Source of the DNA: Adiantum capillus-veneris
Taxonomy: Eukaryota; Streptophyta; Polypodiopsida; Polypodiales; Pteridaceae
NCBI GenBank assembly: GCA_014529385.2
Contig: CM043970.1
Coordinates: forward strand, 65,552,496-65,616,495
Reading direction: 5' to 3'
Length of the DNA: 64,000 nt
This document shows positions 13,430-25,339 of the stretch, one piece after another. The notes under the pieces were generated by a model that searched no databases, was not told the origin of the DNA, and saw nothing but the letters and a program-made list of their open reading frames with translations. The position numbers were made by a program, and so were the translations under genes. Each line of letters starts with the position of its first letter. Position 1 is the first letter of the stretch.

Positions 13430-13828
13430 CTCTCATTAGGTACGCCCTTAGTTTGGCCTTCATCACTCCTTGGGGTTGTTATGCTTTTAGAGTCATGCCA
13501 TTTGGCCTGACAAATGCTCCTACAACTTTCCAACGTTTCATGAACATGGTGTTTCAAGCATTCTTTGGAACGTCAATTAGGGTGTTCATTGATGATTTCT
13601 GCATTATAGCTCAAAATCATTGCATCTACAGAAGATTTGAAGAAGCTCTATGACATGGGAGGTCAACTCAACCCCGACAAGTGCGACATAGGTGAGGATG
13701 AAGTGATCTTACTTGGTCACAAAGTTTCTTACAAAGGCATCGAGGTGGATCCTTCAAAGTCAAAGGCTCTTATTGAGTTACCATCACCGAAGAGTCTTAA
13801 GGAGGTATCTCATTCATTCAAAAGGTGA
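13430..13828 (+). pseudogene. Element F reverse transcriptase, C-terminal part
   Basis: The recognisable domain starts near TPWGCYAFRVMPFGLTNAPT and includes the catalytic box FIDDF (about residue 100 of the frame from 13270). A one-base shift near 13640 moves into the frame of 13637-13828, which holds LNPDKCDIGEDEVILLGH and the connection region. The N-terminal fingers and palm, protease and gag are deleted between the leader and about 13430. A second shift near 13828 is needed to reach the RNase H frame. Confidence 0.8.
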
Positions 13829-13896
13829 AGTATATGTCACGCTTCATTCACTTAACCTCAGAGTTACTTCACCCTTTGCAAAAGTCGACACAATAA

Positions 13897-16209
13897 GTGG
13901 AATTTGCATGGTTTGATGAGCTTGAAGAGTATTTTTGTAACATTAAAGTCATTCTGTTAGAGCTACCAACACTCATGCCTCCTTGTTGGGAGTACACATA
14001 TTTTGTTAGCTCTAGTGTTGGGAAGGAAACAATTGGTGCAGTTTTATCACAACAAGATCCCCACAGTACCAGGATGCAATCCATCTACTTTTCTAGTAGG
14101 GTCATGAATGCTTTAGAGAGAGGCTACACGGAGGCAGAACTCATGATGCTTTCTCTCATGTTTGCGGTGAGAAAGTTTAGATCCTACTTGCTCCCAAAAC
14201 CTTTTGTAATCCTCACTGTAGAAAATTAGTTCCCTTGGGTGTCATCTCAAACGAATCTTAGTACTAGGATCTCAAAGTGGATTATGGAGTTGCAAGAGTT
14301 TCAATACTCTTTCAAGGTAGAAGATAGTGTGCGTGCACAATTGGCAGGGATTCTCACTTATAGGATACATGAGAAGGAAATTAAGGTGCTTGAAATAAAA
14401 ACCCTACCATTGCCACCACCTAAAAGTACTCCTAATGCTTTTACCTTGTTCTTTGATGGAACTTTTCGACGAGTCACAGGAAAAGAAGGGGGAGGGCTAG
14501 TATTGCTCAACCCAAGTGGAGAGGTGGTCATGAAAGAGAAGGTCAATATACCAGGTTCAACTAGCAACAATGAAGCACAATACGACACACTACTTCATGG
14601 TTTGAAGATGTGCATCAGCCAATGTATACAACGTCTCATGGTAAAAGGGGATGCACTTCTCTTTGTGAGGCAGATTTTAGGCATTTGGGCATGCAAGAAT
14701 GAAAGCCTAAGAACAAAGGTTCATGCCATTCGTAGGTTGTTTAATCAGTTTGAAGAAGTGCAACTATATCATATTCCTAGGAAACAAAATGAAGATGCCG
14801 ATTTACTTGCACAACAAGCAGTTACATGTGTTGAGAAAGAAGTGCGGGTCATCATGATGGCAATAGTGGTCAAGCAACCGAGGTACCAGGGATTGGAGTC
14901 ATTGACTCCCATTATTGGCGACATTATGGAGGGCGAGTTTCCACAAGATTTCACAAAAGCTCAGAAGAGGAGACTCATGAAAAAGGCAAGTGTCTATCTC
15001 TTCCTAGAAGGCTCCCTCTATCAAAGAGGGAAGGATCAAGTGTACAGAAGAGTACCAACTATCGAGGAAATTCCAGCCATTCTAAAAGGCTTGCATGAAG
15101 AAGCATGTGGTGGTCATTTTGCCCAAGAGTTAACTGTTAAGAAGATTTTGCTTGCGTGGTATGTTTGGCCAAGTCTGCATGTGGATGTCCAACATTGGTG
15201 TAAAAGTTGTCACAATTGTCACATAAATGGAAATAGAAGATTGGTCCATGGTCCAAGGCAGATCGTGCTTGCAAATGGACCCTTTGAAAAGTGGGACATT
15301 GATGTTATGGTTCCTCTACCTAGGACCAAAAATGGTAAACTCTACATTCTAATGGCTGTAGATTATACGACTAGGTGAGTGGAAGCACAAAGTGTGGCAA
15401 AGGTAAATGAGAGGACACTGAGCAAATTTGTCTACACTCACATTTTTTATAGATTTGGCACACCTTTGGAGATTGTTTCTGATAATGGTCCAGGGTTTAG
15501 AAAGGGCTTGCTCATAAAAGTCTGTGAAGAACTTCACATTCTACATCATCATAGTACACCCTACTATCCCCAGTCAAATGGTTTGGTAGAAAAAGCTAAT
15601 GGTGTCATTGTAGGCATCTTTAGAAAGATGGTGAAAAACAAGGCAAAGTTGTGGGATGACTTCTTGAATGGTGCCTTGTGGGCGTATCAAACCACATATA
15701 AGGAAGCCACGGAGTTCACACCATTTCACTTGGTCTATGGTCAAGAGGCTTTACAACCAATTGAACTCAACATTCCAACAATGCGACTTCATGGCAAAGT
15801 AGCACAAGATGATCAAGAAGCATGGATGGATCGACTTCTTACCTTAGTTGAGCTTGAGTGGAAAAGAGAAGCAGCATACGAGTGCTACAAGAGGAAAGCT
15901 ACACAAGTGAAGGAGAAGCTTGACAAGAAACTGAAGGACAAAGGCATCAATGAAGGAGATCTTGTGCTAAGGTATGACAATCGGCTCGATAATCATTTTG
16001 ATGCCAAGTTCGAAACTAGATGGCAGGGACCATACATAGTTAAGAAGGCTTTCAAGTCAAGTTACTATCAGCTTATGGATTTGAGTGGGAAAGAGCACTC
16101 TAGGAAGGTAAACGGGTATCGCTTGAAGCCTTATTTGAGTCTCCTTCTACCAAAGGATCTACCAAAGATCTGTCAAAGGCAGCTATCTCATGTAAGTATT
16201 GTTCCATGA
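13897..16209 (+). pseudogene. Element F RNase H, second (archaeal-type) RNase H and integrase
   Basis: One frame with two nonsense codons, TAG 14227-14229 and TGA 15376-15378. Order: retroviral-type RNase H (13897-14330), then a second RNase H starting at FTLFFDGTFRR with GGGLVLLNPSGEV and NNEAQYDTLLHGL (about 14440-14830), then integrase. Integrase shows the zinc-binding H..H..CKSCHNC, a first Asp in WDIDVMVPLP, a second in VSDNGPGF and Glu in SNGLVEKANG, and a C-terminal barrel (DLVLRYDNR, RWQGPYIV). The TGA replaces the Trp codon expected in TRWVEA, a single G-to-A change. The tandem RNase H is diagnostic of the Tat lineage. Confidence 0.85.
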
Positions 16210-16327
16210 AGCCTGAGTGTAACTCCAGCCAAAATGCTAAGGGGCCAAACAATGAAGATCACGTCAAGGACTCTGAAGCACTCTCTTTGGAAAAGATGCT
16301 CTATGATGGTACATGAATATACCATCA

Positions 16328-16345
16328 TCCTGGGGGGGGAGCTAA
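16328..16345 (+). other. Polypurine tract of element F
   Basis: CCTGGGGGGGGAGCTAA lies directly before TGATAGCC. A short inverted repeat (GATGGTA...TACCATC) at about 16304-16327 precedes it. Confidence 0.75.
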
Positions 16346-16587
16346 TGATAGCCATTTTTTGGCTATTCAAAATTTTCATAGTGAGCTACCTCACCCTATC
16401 AAATCACTCAAACATTGTGGTTATCTTCACCCTTTTACTGTACATAGGTGTGCGTGAGTTAGGGGACTTTCCCCACATCTTCTTAAAACACCCTCAATTA
16501 GCTAGTCAATGAGCTAGTTGAGCCAAAAAAATAAAATAAAAAGTATATTATGGCCTTTTTTGTGTGTATATATTTCATTGTATATAT
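16346..16587 (+). repeat. Element F right LTR, only the first 242 bp
   Basis: Matches the start of the left LTR from TGATAGCC to TTTCATTGTATATAT, then switches abruptly to the copia E LTR tail. Four bases (ATAT) are shared at the junction. Confidence 0.8.
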
Positions 16588-16672
16588 ACTCTCTGTTGTG
16601 TGCCTTGAGCTTCCTTCATCTTCTCCGTGCTGTGCGTGTTTCACTGCAACCCTACTTCCAATAGCTACATGG
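16584..16672 (+). repeat. Second copy of copia E LTR tail and target site
   Basis: From ACTCTCTGTTG to CTTCCAATAGCTACATGG this repeats 10463-10547. In both places the distance from ACTCTCTG to the following LTR start is 85 bp. Confidence 0.85.
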
Positions 16673-18281
16673 TGACAACCGTTTTTTGGCTATTCAAAAT
16701 TGTCATAGTGAGCTACCTCACCCTATCAAATCACTCAAACATTGTGGTTATCTTCACCCTTTCATTGTACATAGGTGTGTGTGAGTTAGGGGACTTAATA
16801 TCTTCTTAAAAAACCCTCAATTAGCTAGTCACTGTGCTAGTTGAGCCAAAAAAATAAAATAAAAAGTATATTATGGCCTTTTTTGTGTAAATATTTCATT
16901 GTATATATGGCTTAAATATAGGGATTTTTAGAATTATTTTGATATTTTATTTAAATATTTATATCTAGGTGTGTGTTTTATTAAACCTATGTACACCTTC
17001 TTTCATCCTCTTGCACCATAAGTATATTTTTTATCAACGTGTATATACTCTAACCCCATATTTTTCTTTTATACAAATCACCCCCACATTTTCACCCTCA
17101 CCCTTGGGAAAACAAAAAATTGATTTCTACTTTCTTAGTCACGTTTATTATATTATTTTCATTTACTTGCATATCTTTTTCTCTTTCACCCAAAATAATA
17201 CAAAAGAGGGACCATATCATATGATTCCAATATCTTTTTTCATATCCATAATTCTTCCATATTTTTTTCTTATTATATACTCATAATTCTAACCTATGTG
17301 CTCATTGAGTTAAAAGCCATGAATAGTCCATACACTAGTCCCGCCATGTATATATTTTTTATTTCATCAATAATCCTCCTCCATACATGTGTAAAGGGAA
17401 CTTGGATGCTTTGTATCATGATATGACAAATGAGGGGCTCACTCTTGGATGCATTGTGCAAATTCAACAAAGGAGAGGACCACTAACAGACTTTTGCAGG
17501 CATAAAAAACAGGCTTTTTGGTGAGATTTTTGGCACCCATCTCCGTTCAAAATTTGAAGAAGTAATAAACAGAGAAAATATATCCCATAAATTGAGTAAT
17601 CATCTCAAATTTTTTCATGATTTTTGGAGCTACCACTGGTGAGATAGGATTTTTTGAGTGGACCCCAGACTGCCCACTTTTCTCACAAAGTAACCAATAG
17701 TCTTCTCTCACCTCCTTTGCCACTTCCACACACACACACACATTCATTCCTCTCAATCCCTCACTCAAACGTGCACCTTCCATGGTTTCTCTCACCTTCG
17801 TCACCATTAACCTCCCCTCTTACTCCCATAGCTCTCATATGAGCTCTACATGTACATACACCATCTCTATGCCTCTTTCTATTACTTCCAAAGTACAATT
17901 CCATCTTACCGCTGTCTATATACATAAAATTCAGCATGTAAACCATGCTTTACCTCTGAAAATTGAGAAATTTCATCAACCGAATTGCCATTTTCATCGC
18001 AATAATCAACCTTGACGACGGTGGCATAAAGAAGAGAAGAAGACGAAGAGGACCGATAGTCGTTTTGAGAACCTACACAAGTAATTCCTTCTTCAAGCTT
18101 CACCATCATAAGGAGTTTCTCACTTCATTCAACCATCTTACTTCAACCCCACCTCATTCCACCCATTGTAAATATAACATTAACTTTCTAGTGATTACTA
18201 ACACTAACCACTGACATATTAACACAAAATAGCCATTGACCTAACCATAAAAGACACCTCACCTCAAGACATGTGCATAGT

Positions 18282-18335
<54 letters not shown>

Positions 18336-19356
18336 TTAAAATTCTACTTCACCTTATCTACCATCAATAATGCTCTCTTTTGAGCCCACATCCATGACTC
18401 AAGCACACAAAGAAGGCCCGCAATGTTTTGATATTTAAAAAAAAATCATAATCCTGATTTGTTAGCTTGTAAACTAGAATTTCCAATAATCTTAATAAGG
18501 GGTCTCCAACCTATAAATAGGCCCCTCTCCTTCTTGTAAAACAACCTCCAATATCTCACATAGCACCCCAATACTCTATGCATGAGGAGAGACTTAGGCG
18601 TAGCAACCACTTTGTGAGCTTCACTTTTGGTGTGAGAGAAGCTTTTAAGCTACACATTGCAAGTGAGAGAGCGTGAATTCAAAATCTCAAAACACTATTG
18701 TATATGTTCCTCCATCATCAATAAATTAAGGTTTGGTGCATCAAAGGCGTGATTCGATGTTCAAATCTTCGTCCTTCCACTTGTGCGGTATGGTTTAGTG
18801 AATCCAAGGTGACTTGTGTATTTTGAGTTTCTATTATTTGATCTTGTTTTAGAAAGTGTTTTAGTGTGTTTTTCATTGCCAATTTTGTGTCCACTGCAAG
18901 AGAGTATTATGGTGAGAGGTCTCTCACACCCTAAGACAGTTTGAGTATGTTTGCAATGTTTATCATTCACTAAGCATTGAGTTAGTTTTGTACAAGATCT
19001 ATGATAGCATCATAATGAACCATCTCCATTTGCAAGTCACAAATAAGGTACTATGCAAGATCCATTCCTCTCTCTCTCTTCCTTTTGCTCTAGCTCTCTC
19101 TAGTCCATTTTGTGTGGGTCTTGGTGTGAGGTTTCTTGTGTGTGTTTTTGTGGTGCATCTTCTTGGTTGTGACAAAATCTCTCTTGCATCCTAGTTCGCA
19201 TACCATAACTAGGTGGTGCCCCTATCTTGTTTGAGTTTGGATGTGGGTTTGTTGTTGTGTTGTGCTTATGGTTGCCCCAGCTCCAATTGAGCAGCATGGG
19301 AGCCTTGAGGGGTGTTTAGAGGTCACCTCTCTTGTTGCCCGCCCCGGACCACCTCA
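16673..19356 (+). repeat. Element F outer LTR (2684 bp), probably a solo LTR from a duplicated copy
   Basis: Starts TGACAACCG, pairs along its length with 10548-13193 and ends GACCACCTCA, followed by ATGG and copia D codons. It has a long (CT)n run at 18285-18331 where the left LTR has a short one. Confidence 0.85.
18285..18331 (+). repeat. (CT)n microsatellite in element F outer LTR
   Basis: About 46 bp of CT repeats. The matching position in the left LTR (about 12152-12168) reads only CTCTCTCTCTATCTCCCTC. Confidence 0.9.
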
Positions 19357-19360
19357 ATGG

Positions 19361-19760
19361 TTAGCTTGTCTAGTGGGAGACCTTGGAATTTATTAGACTC
19401 ATGTGTTGCAGTGTGATAGTAAGAGTTCCATTGCACTAGCAAAGAACCCCGTGTTTCAGTCAAAGTCAAAACACATAGAGTTCATGTGTCATATGATATG
19501 TGACATAGTGGCTAGCAACACATCAAAACAATCAAGGTTCATACAAATGACATTTATTAGACTCCAGTGTTGCATTATGATAGTAAGAGTGCTATTGCAC
19601 TAGCAAAGAACCTTGTGTTTTTCTCCAAGTTACACACATAATGGTCAAGTGTCATGTGATACGAAACGTATTGTCTAGCAAAGGCATCAAAATATTCAAG
19701 GTTCATATGGATGACAACCCTACAGATGCTCTCAAAAGAGCTTAACCTCAGAGCGGTTTG
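19361..19760 (+). pseudogene. Copia element D: RNase H C-terminus with internal duplication
   Basis: After the ATGG duplication the frame reads LACLVGDLGI and then CDSKSSIALAKNPVF and SKHIEF, the usual C-terminal RNase H and tail of a copia pol. The block starting ATTTATTAGACTC is repeated about 165 bp later (19388 and 19552), giving a second, more decayed copy ending DDGCRVKPLE. Several in-frame stops. The upstream AIWL codons lie left of element F at about 10537-10547. Confidence 0.75.
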
Positions 19761-19858
19761 CACATTGTATTGAGATGATGGGTGTAGAGTGAAGCCGCTT
19801 GAATGCTTGCTGGTTGTACATTTTGTACACATATAAGCCACTTGGGCCACATTGGTCT

Positions 19859-19871
19859 TCAAGTGGGAGAT
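19859..19871 (+). other. Polypurine tract of copia D
   Basis: CAAGTGGGAGAT before the LTR-like start TGTTGGGG. Confidence 0.65.
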
Positions 19872-20058
19872 TGTTGGGGTTCAAGCCAACTAGGCGGACC
19901 ACTACTAACCCATCACCTAACGTCTAACCTTATTCATTGATAATACAAAGAATAACTAGTTATGAGGTATTTGTTATTCTCACTATGTGCTCCACCCATA
20001 TCGTCTCTGTGTCTCCCTTATCCACACACACACACACATTAATCCATCGCTCCCGCTC
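19872..20058 (+). repeat. Copia D 3' LTR, probably truncated
   Basis: Starts TGTTGGGGTTCAAGCC after the polypurine tract. Contains a short (CA)n run near 20025. The right end at about CGCTCA is set only by the switch to minus-strand copia C codons, and there is no second copy to compare. Confidence 0.5.
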
Positions 20059-20059
20059 A

Positions 20060-20640
20060 AAGGATTTTGACCAGTAATCAACAAATCATCTACATACAAA
20101 ACAATGATGAGAAATAAATCACACTCACGTTTGAAATACAAAGTGCTTTCACTTGGACTGTTACGAATACCTCATTCCCCAAATGTCAACTCTCTAATAT
20201 CAAGCATGAGGAGACTACTTCAACCCATACAAAGCTTTCTTAAATTTTCATGTCTTTTCCTTTCTTGACAAAACTGGGAGGCTCCGTTACATATACTTCC
20301 TCAAAGACACCACCATTCAAGAAGCAATAAGAATGTCTGATTGATGTACATTCCATCCAGAATGAGTTGCCAATGCACATAGAAAACAAACAGTAGTCAT
20401 ACACAAGTGGGACAAAAAGTCTCTTCATAGTCAATCCCTTTATATTGTGCATAACCTTTTGCAACATGTCTAACCTTGTGGCGATCAATCCCACCAACCG
20501 GCTTACGTTTCAACTTGTAAACCCCCTTTGTACCAATGGGCTTTTTGCCGGGAGGCAAATCACACAAAGTCCATGTGTCATTCTCTATAAATGCATCATA
20601 TTTTGATTGCATTGCAGCCATCTAATTTTTTGGATTTTGT
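20060..20640 (-). pseudogene. Copia element C: reverse transcriptase fragment
   Basis: On the minus strand, from right to left: MAAMQSKYDAFIENDTWTL, PPGKKPIGTKGVYKLK, GYAQYKGIDYEETF, then in another frame EEVYVTEPPSFVKKGK and finally the catalytic box YVDDLLITG near 20075-20100. Frameshifts break it near 20400 and 20240. It is close in sequence to copia M (44543-45130) but on the opposite strand. The part after YVDD is missing, where copia D LTR begins. Confidence 0.85.
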
Positions 20641-21160
20641 GCTTCATAAAAGGAAAGAAATTCCTCATCACACAAACTACAAACGGACAAATCATAACAA
20701 TCAAATGCATATGATGCATTGCAAGAACCTGAGTGAGTATTATTAGACATAGGTGCATCCAATTTACTATCATGAAAAGTATGAACTAGCCATTTTGGCA
20801 TACCCTAGCCTCTTCATTCTCAACCCTTTTAACATCAAGTACATCATGTACATGTGCATCTGTAATAGACTGATCCGTAACATTTTTGAAAACCCCCACA
20901 TGTTGTACATTTGCCTCATTAGAACTTACATTCTAGTTTCCACCATTAAAAAGAGGCAACAAGGTGTCATAAATTTCATGTGAGCTTACACTATTGTCTC
21001 TAGTACATGATAACAAAGGCTAAACAAATTTTCCACATATATAACATCTTGTGAAACCAAGATAAATTTTGTTTGTGGATGCTATAACTTGTAACCTTTT
21101 CTTTCAAGATTGCAACCAAAAAAAATACATTTGATAGCCTTATCCAATTTCTATGCTACT
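20640..21160 (-). pseudogene. Copia C: integrase C-terminus to RT linker
   Basis: The minus strand shows decayed integrase C-terminal codons at 20980-21160 (KLDKAIKCIFFG, ERKGYKL, then SQDVIYVENL) and a low-conservation linker at 20640-20980. Element J interrupts the integrase at 21160/31862, and the same element resumes on the other side. Confidence 0.65.
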
Positions 21161-23945
21161 GTGAGGTCCCCACCCCACCATATCAAACGGCAAATCTGAT
21201 GGTGAACCTGGTGGCCACTAGATCTATAGCGGAAGCAAACAAAGTGGTTCGGGGTTCAACTAGCAGACGATCTCTCATCACAAAGTGAGTCGAGTTCGAG
21301 CCTACTAGTAATGAGATCTAGCTCCACCTCGCAGGGGAAGCGTACTTAACCTATCTAGCAATCCTAAGACCCACCTTCCAAGAGGAGAGAAACCTCGAGT
21401 GCCATTTTTCCCATGTTTCAAAGGCACGTACACTTGAGACTTCACCGCTCTAGGGGCAATGAGTATTACTAGTATCAATTTAAACACTATGGGGACAGAG
21501 AGTTCCCGACCAATAGGGACCACCCTTCTCATAGGCATTGGCAACCTGAGCCAAGCCCCCACGTTCCACCCCCACACTCACACTTCCTTGTGTGTCCTAA
21601 GTACTACCACAATGATTGTTCAACATAAACATTCCTTGATTAAATTCCGAATCACAATGTTCATTAAGACAGCCCTTCAATCAGTATTGCAAAGCGGCAC
21701 CAAGACAGTAATCTAGTAAAAATTATACTCAAACTTATTCATTAAAATTCCAATGTTCTGGAGGTACAACATCCCCCCTCCGGCGAGAGTTTACTCCTCC
21801 CGTTGTCGCCTAGCTGCCCATACAACTAGGTATGTCCACCGCCGCATAGAAAGCACAACATGGACACTCCCACCGCATAGAAAGCAAGACGTGGGTTCCC
21901 ACCGCATAGAAAGCAAGTCGTGGGTATCCACCGCATAGAAAGCAAGTCGTGGATTCAAGAGGCCTTAACGAGGAACTCTGCCCCCTGTGATCAGTGGGGG
22001 GGTTGAGACTAATTCAACATTGGAAATAGAATGAACATGTCGAGCTAAATTTTCCCTAGCAGACATTCTTTCCTATTGCAAACAGTATATCCATCAATCA
22101 TTTCTTTCCTACCTTAGACTTAAATGTACAATGAATTCAAATGCTGAGATTTTCGTCGGATTTTTCCAACATGTTTGGGGATATATTCTTTCCTAGCTAA
22201 ACGTGTGCAATGTTAATTAAACGACTGAATAAAATTGTGACCTACCTCTTCCATTTCTTCATCAATGGTTCATGAGATGGCCGGTGCTTGTTCGTCCATG
22301 GGAGTTTTTCCCTTCCCATTCACATTGCTCGTTCCCGCCTCCGGTCGTGGGCACCACCGAAGCGAGTTCTCTTAACCGGGGCCATTTTTTTACTCACTAC
22401 TTTAAATGATAAACTTGAAGAAAAAGAGCTAAGGTCTGAGAGCATCATAACAAACCAAATGGCAGATTAGAATCATTGAAGGGTCCTTCTTATGCAAGGG
22501 TTTAGATTTTTCCTTCGAGACCTAACAATTTTATGGGTAATACTTTACTTGCCCTATGGAAACCGGCTCTAAAGTTAATTACTTGGCTTAGATGATTAAA
22601 GAATTTTAGAATTTTACTTATTAATTTACAAGAGAGATGGATTAAACAAGCTCAATCACTTTACTAGTGTAATAAGAAAGATGCAGAGTTACCACATGCA
22701 TAGGTGTTAGAAAATTTTCTTCTTAGTGGCCTAATGAAGGATTAATTTTACCTTAATCACATCTGAATGTGTGAGAAAAATTGAATCTAATTTAATTACA
22801 ACACTATTGAGTGGTAAAAGAATGAATTTCATTATTACTGGTGGCTGACAATTTATTAACTATGCTGCCTAGAGAGAGAAGTCTCTCATAATCATGTATT
22901 AGTCATTGATTAAGAATGATGAATGGCTGCATAAATTAGCTAATTAGATGATGATTATGTAATGGAATATAGCTATGTAAATTTAGAGAGCAGCTATTGG
23001 GAATTATAGCTAGGATTAAGCATAGTAGACGAGGAATTTGGAGAATAATGAGAGCAGTGATTACCGTGATTAGGGGCTCAGAATCCTCTTGATTTTCTGA
23101 CCCAAATGAATCCTCAAGATGAGAATTTCGGCAGCACCTCCCTCTTTGCTTCTCCTTCAAAAACTGTGTGTGTGCCGGCAGCACCTCCCCAAGGTGTGTG
23201 TAGGTGTGTGTGTGTGTGTGTGTACTGGGTGTGTGTGTGAGCATGTGTGTATGTGTGTGTGTGAGCACACCTTTAAATAGGCTCCTCAAGGCTGAAAATC
23301 GATTTGGGTTGCTATAAGCATCTGAGTGAGCACTCAGTGAATGCATTGGCAAGTCTAGTTGCCTACCCACCAAGTGTCCAGTTGGTCAGTTTAACTAACT
23401 CTCACACCCACTCTCTAGCTTAGAAACTTCCCTACAACTCCCACAAGGAAAGAGGGCGCCCCCTAGCTGCTAAAGCGCCCCGTAGCTGCTAAAGCTGTGT
23501 GGCTTGGAACCTGCTCCCACACAGCCTCGAGCCCCGGTGCCTCCCCGGACAATTTTTGGAAAAATTGGTTTTAGGCTAAAACGGCCCATAAGAGTCGGAA
23601 TTTAATGCCGTAAATTGCTATACTAAGCTCTAACTAAGGCGTAGTGGTCCGAGTACCTGCCATATTTAGCAGCCCCCCCGGGGTCTGAAAATGCATTTTT
23701 TCAAATTTGGGGTACGGGTGCAGTTTTTCGAGACGGTCAGAACTGGACGGGTCGGGTGACCAAAAACTTTATATTTTTGAAATTTTTTTACAAAAATTAT
23801 TTTAATTCACATTTTGAAGCTTTAAAACATTCTGAACATCATGGCACTGACAGAATTCGGAAAACTGTTAAAAATAGTAACTTTTTCCATCATGTTCATT
23901 TCATGGTACAATGTTGCTCTTTTAAGTCGGGTCAGAGACCTTACA
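21161..23945 (-). repeat. Element J 3' LTR (2785 bp)
   Basis: TGTGAGGTCC...GACCTTACA on the plus strand, with imperfect 8-bp inverted ends. Contains a four-copy tandem array of about 29-30 bp (CCACCGCATAGAAAGCAAG...) at 21838-21955 and a (TG)n region at 23196-23265. A TATTTAAAGG promoter-like box on the minus strand lies near 23271-23280. Confidence 0.95.
21838..21955. repeat. 29-30 bp tandem array, four copies, in element J LTR
   Basis: Core ACCGCATAGAAAGCA repeats four times with spacing near 30 bp. The same array is present in the other LTR at about 29751-29868, so it predates the insertion. Confidence 0.85.
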
Positions 23946-23957
23946 ACCTCCCCAACG
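23946..23957 (-). other. Polypurine tract of element J
   Basis: On the minus strand CGTTGGGGAGGT stands directly before the LTR start TGTAAGGTC. Confidence 0.7.
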
Positions 23958-23976
23958 TGAAGAATTTGAGATGTAC

Positions 23977-24432
23977 TCATCTCAAAAATGTGTTTGGGTA
24001 ATCTTTTATGAGCATTGTTTCGTCCTCCCAAGTTGCATCTTCTTCAGGGTAATCCTTCCACTTTACTAGATGCTCCGTGTTAGTTCTGTTGCGTAACTTC
24101 CTTTCCCTTGTTTCAAGTACATAGTCAGGTTGGAGCTCGAGAACTCCTTGTGCTGGCATGACTATCTGATCTGAGTCCAAGAATTGATCAGGATTAGGAA
24201 TATAGGGTTTGAGTAAGCTGATGTGGAATACATCATGAACCTTCAAGTTTGCATGTAACTTTAGCTTGTAGGCCTGGTCACATACAACCTTAACGATCTT
24301 GAATGGTCCACAATACCTTGGGCTTAGCTTCTTATATCTGCCTAAGTGATAAGTTGCTTTTCTTTGGTCGGGCTTGCAAAAAAACCTTGTCCCCTTCTTT
24401 GAAAGTTCTTTCCGAACGGTTCTTATCTGCAT
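23977..24432 (-). pseudogene. Element J integrase C-terminus and chromodomain
   Basis: Contains KLSPRYCGPFKIVK and VFHISLLKPY, the usual gypsy integrase C-terminal signature, then a chromodomain reading PDYVLETRERKLRN and TEHLVKWKDYPEEDATWED. Chromodomains steer integration toward heterochromatin. This frame is shifted by one base from the upstream integrase, most likely in the A7 run at 24378-24384 (plus strand). The ORF ends at the element's natural stop near 23977, about 20 bp before the polypurine tract. Confidence 0.85.
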
Positions 24433-25339
24433 AGTGCTTCTGTCTATCCTGAGCGGCCTGATTGTCTTGTCGAATAGCTCTAGTCTGAGCTTCCATATCT
24501 TCTAACATCTTCCTAAAGGCTTCTACCCTGATGGTTGGATCTGAGAAGTTCAGTGGTGCTAAACAGTCCTGTCCATAAAGAGCTTTGAAGGGTGACATTC
24601 CAATGCTTCTGTGTTCGGAAGAATTATAAGCATACTCCACCAAAGGTAGATATTGTAACCACTTCTTTGGTTCTTGCGAACAATAGGCTCTGAGAATGTC
24701 CTCAATGACTTGATTAACCCTTTCAGTTTGCCCATCTGTCTGCGGATGATACGCTGTACTGAAGGCTAATTGTGACCCAATAGATTGGAAAAGAGAAGTC
24801 CAAAATTTTGATGTAAACTTGGCATCTCTATCACTGACGATACGCTTGGGTAGATCATGTAATCTAAAAATCTCCTTGATGAATACCCGATTAATATCTG
24901 AAGCAGTAAAGGTTGTCTTTATGGGTATTAGATGAGCCACTTTTGTGAGCATATCAACAACCACGAAAACAGAATCATAACCTCCTGTAGAAGGTAATCC
25001 TGTAACGAAATCCATACTGATGCATTCCCATTTCATCTGGGGTATGTCAAGAGGTTGAAGTTGCCCTGGTAACTTGATCCTTTCAGCTTTTATCTGCCGC
25101 TGACAATAAAGACATTGCCTCACATAGCAAAGTATGTCTCCTTTCATTCCAGACCAAAAATAACTCCTCCTGACAGCATGAAGAGTTTTAGCATAGCCTG
25201 GATGTCCAGATGTAGGGCTATCGTGTGCTTCATACAGGATAGCCTTCTTTAGAGCTGGGTCTTTGGGTACATAGAGTCTATGTATGTAGTAAAGACACCC
25301 TCCCATAAGAGAGTAATCTTTAGCTTCAGGCATCTTATT
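24385..25339 (-). pseudogene. Element J integrase
   Basis: The zinc finger (H..H in HDSPTSGHPGY, and CLYC) is followed by the catalytic core with Asp in SMDFVTGLP, Asp in VSDRDAKF and Glu in DGQTERVNQ. The acidic triad is intact. The first codons follow a TAG (25340-25342) that separates it from RNase H in the same frame; its Met at 25333 is incidental, as this is part of a polyprotein. Confidence 0.9.

Larger units (their letters stand above)
10548..19356 (+). mobile_element. Element F: Tat-type Ty3/gypsy, 5'-deleted, rearranged right end
   Basis: Left LTR 10548-13193, internal 13194-16345, then a truncated LTR start (16346-16587), a copy of the copia E LTR tail, and a further full LTR (16673-19356). 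The short target duplication ATGG flanks the outer ends (10544-10547 and 19357-19360) and also precedes the last LTR (16669-16672). Only RT through integrase remains; gag, protease and the N-terminal RT are missing. Two RNase H domains in series place it in the Tat (Ogre/Retand-like) branch. The target was RNase H codons of copia D, whose reading resumes at 19361. Confidence 0.85.

Noticed and set aside
17547-18214. Small ORFs on both strands in element F LTRs (also 11538-12069)
   Set aside because: They lie wholly in LTR DNA, appear in both copies with different ends and have no domain; probably chance ORFs.
21838-21955. Four evenly spaced repeats of about 15 bp, CRISPR-like at first sight
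   Set aside because: Spacers are not unique (the whole 29-30 bp unit repeats), the array is inside an LTR, is present in both LTR copies, and the context is plant nuclear DNA.
22936-23373. 145-149 codon ORFs with THTHTHT runs in both element J LTRs
   Set aside because: The open frame is produced by the (TG)n repeat inside the LTR; no other coding signs.
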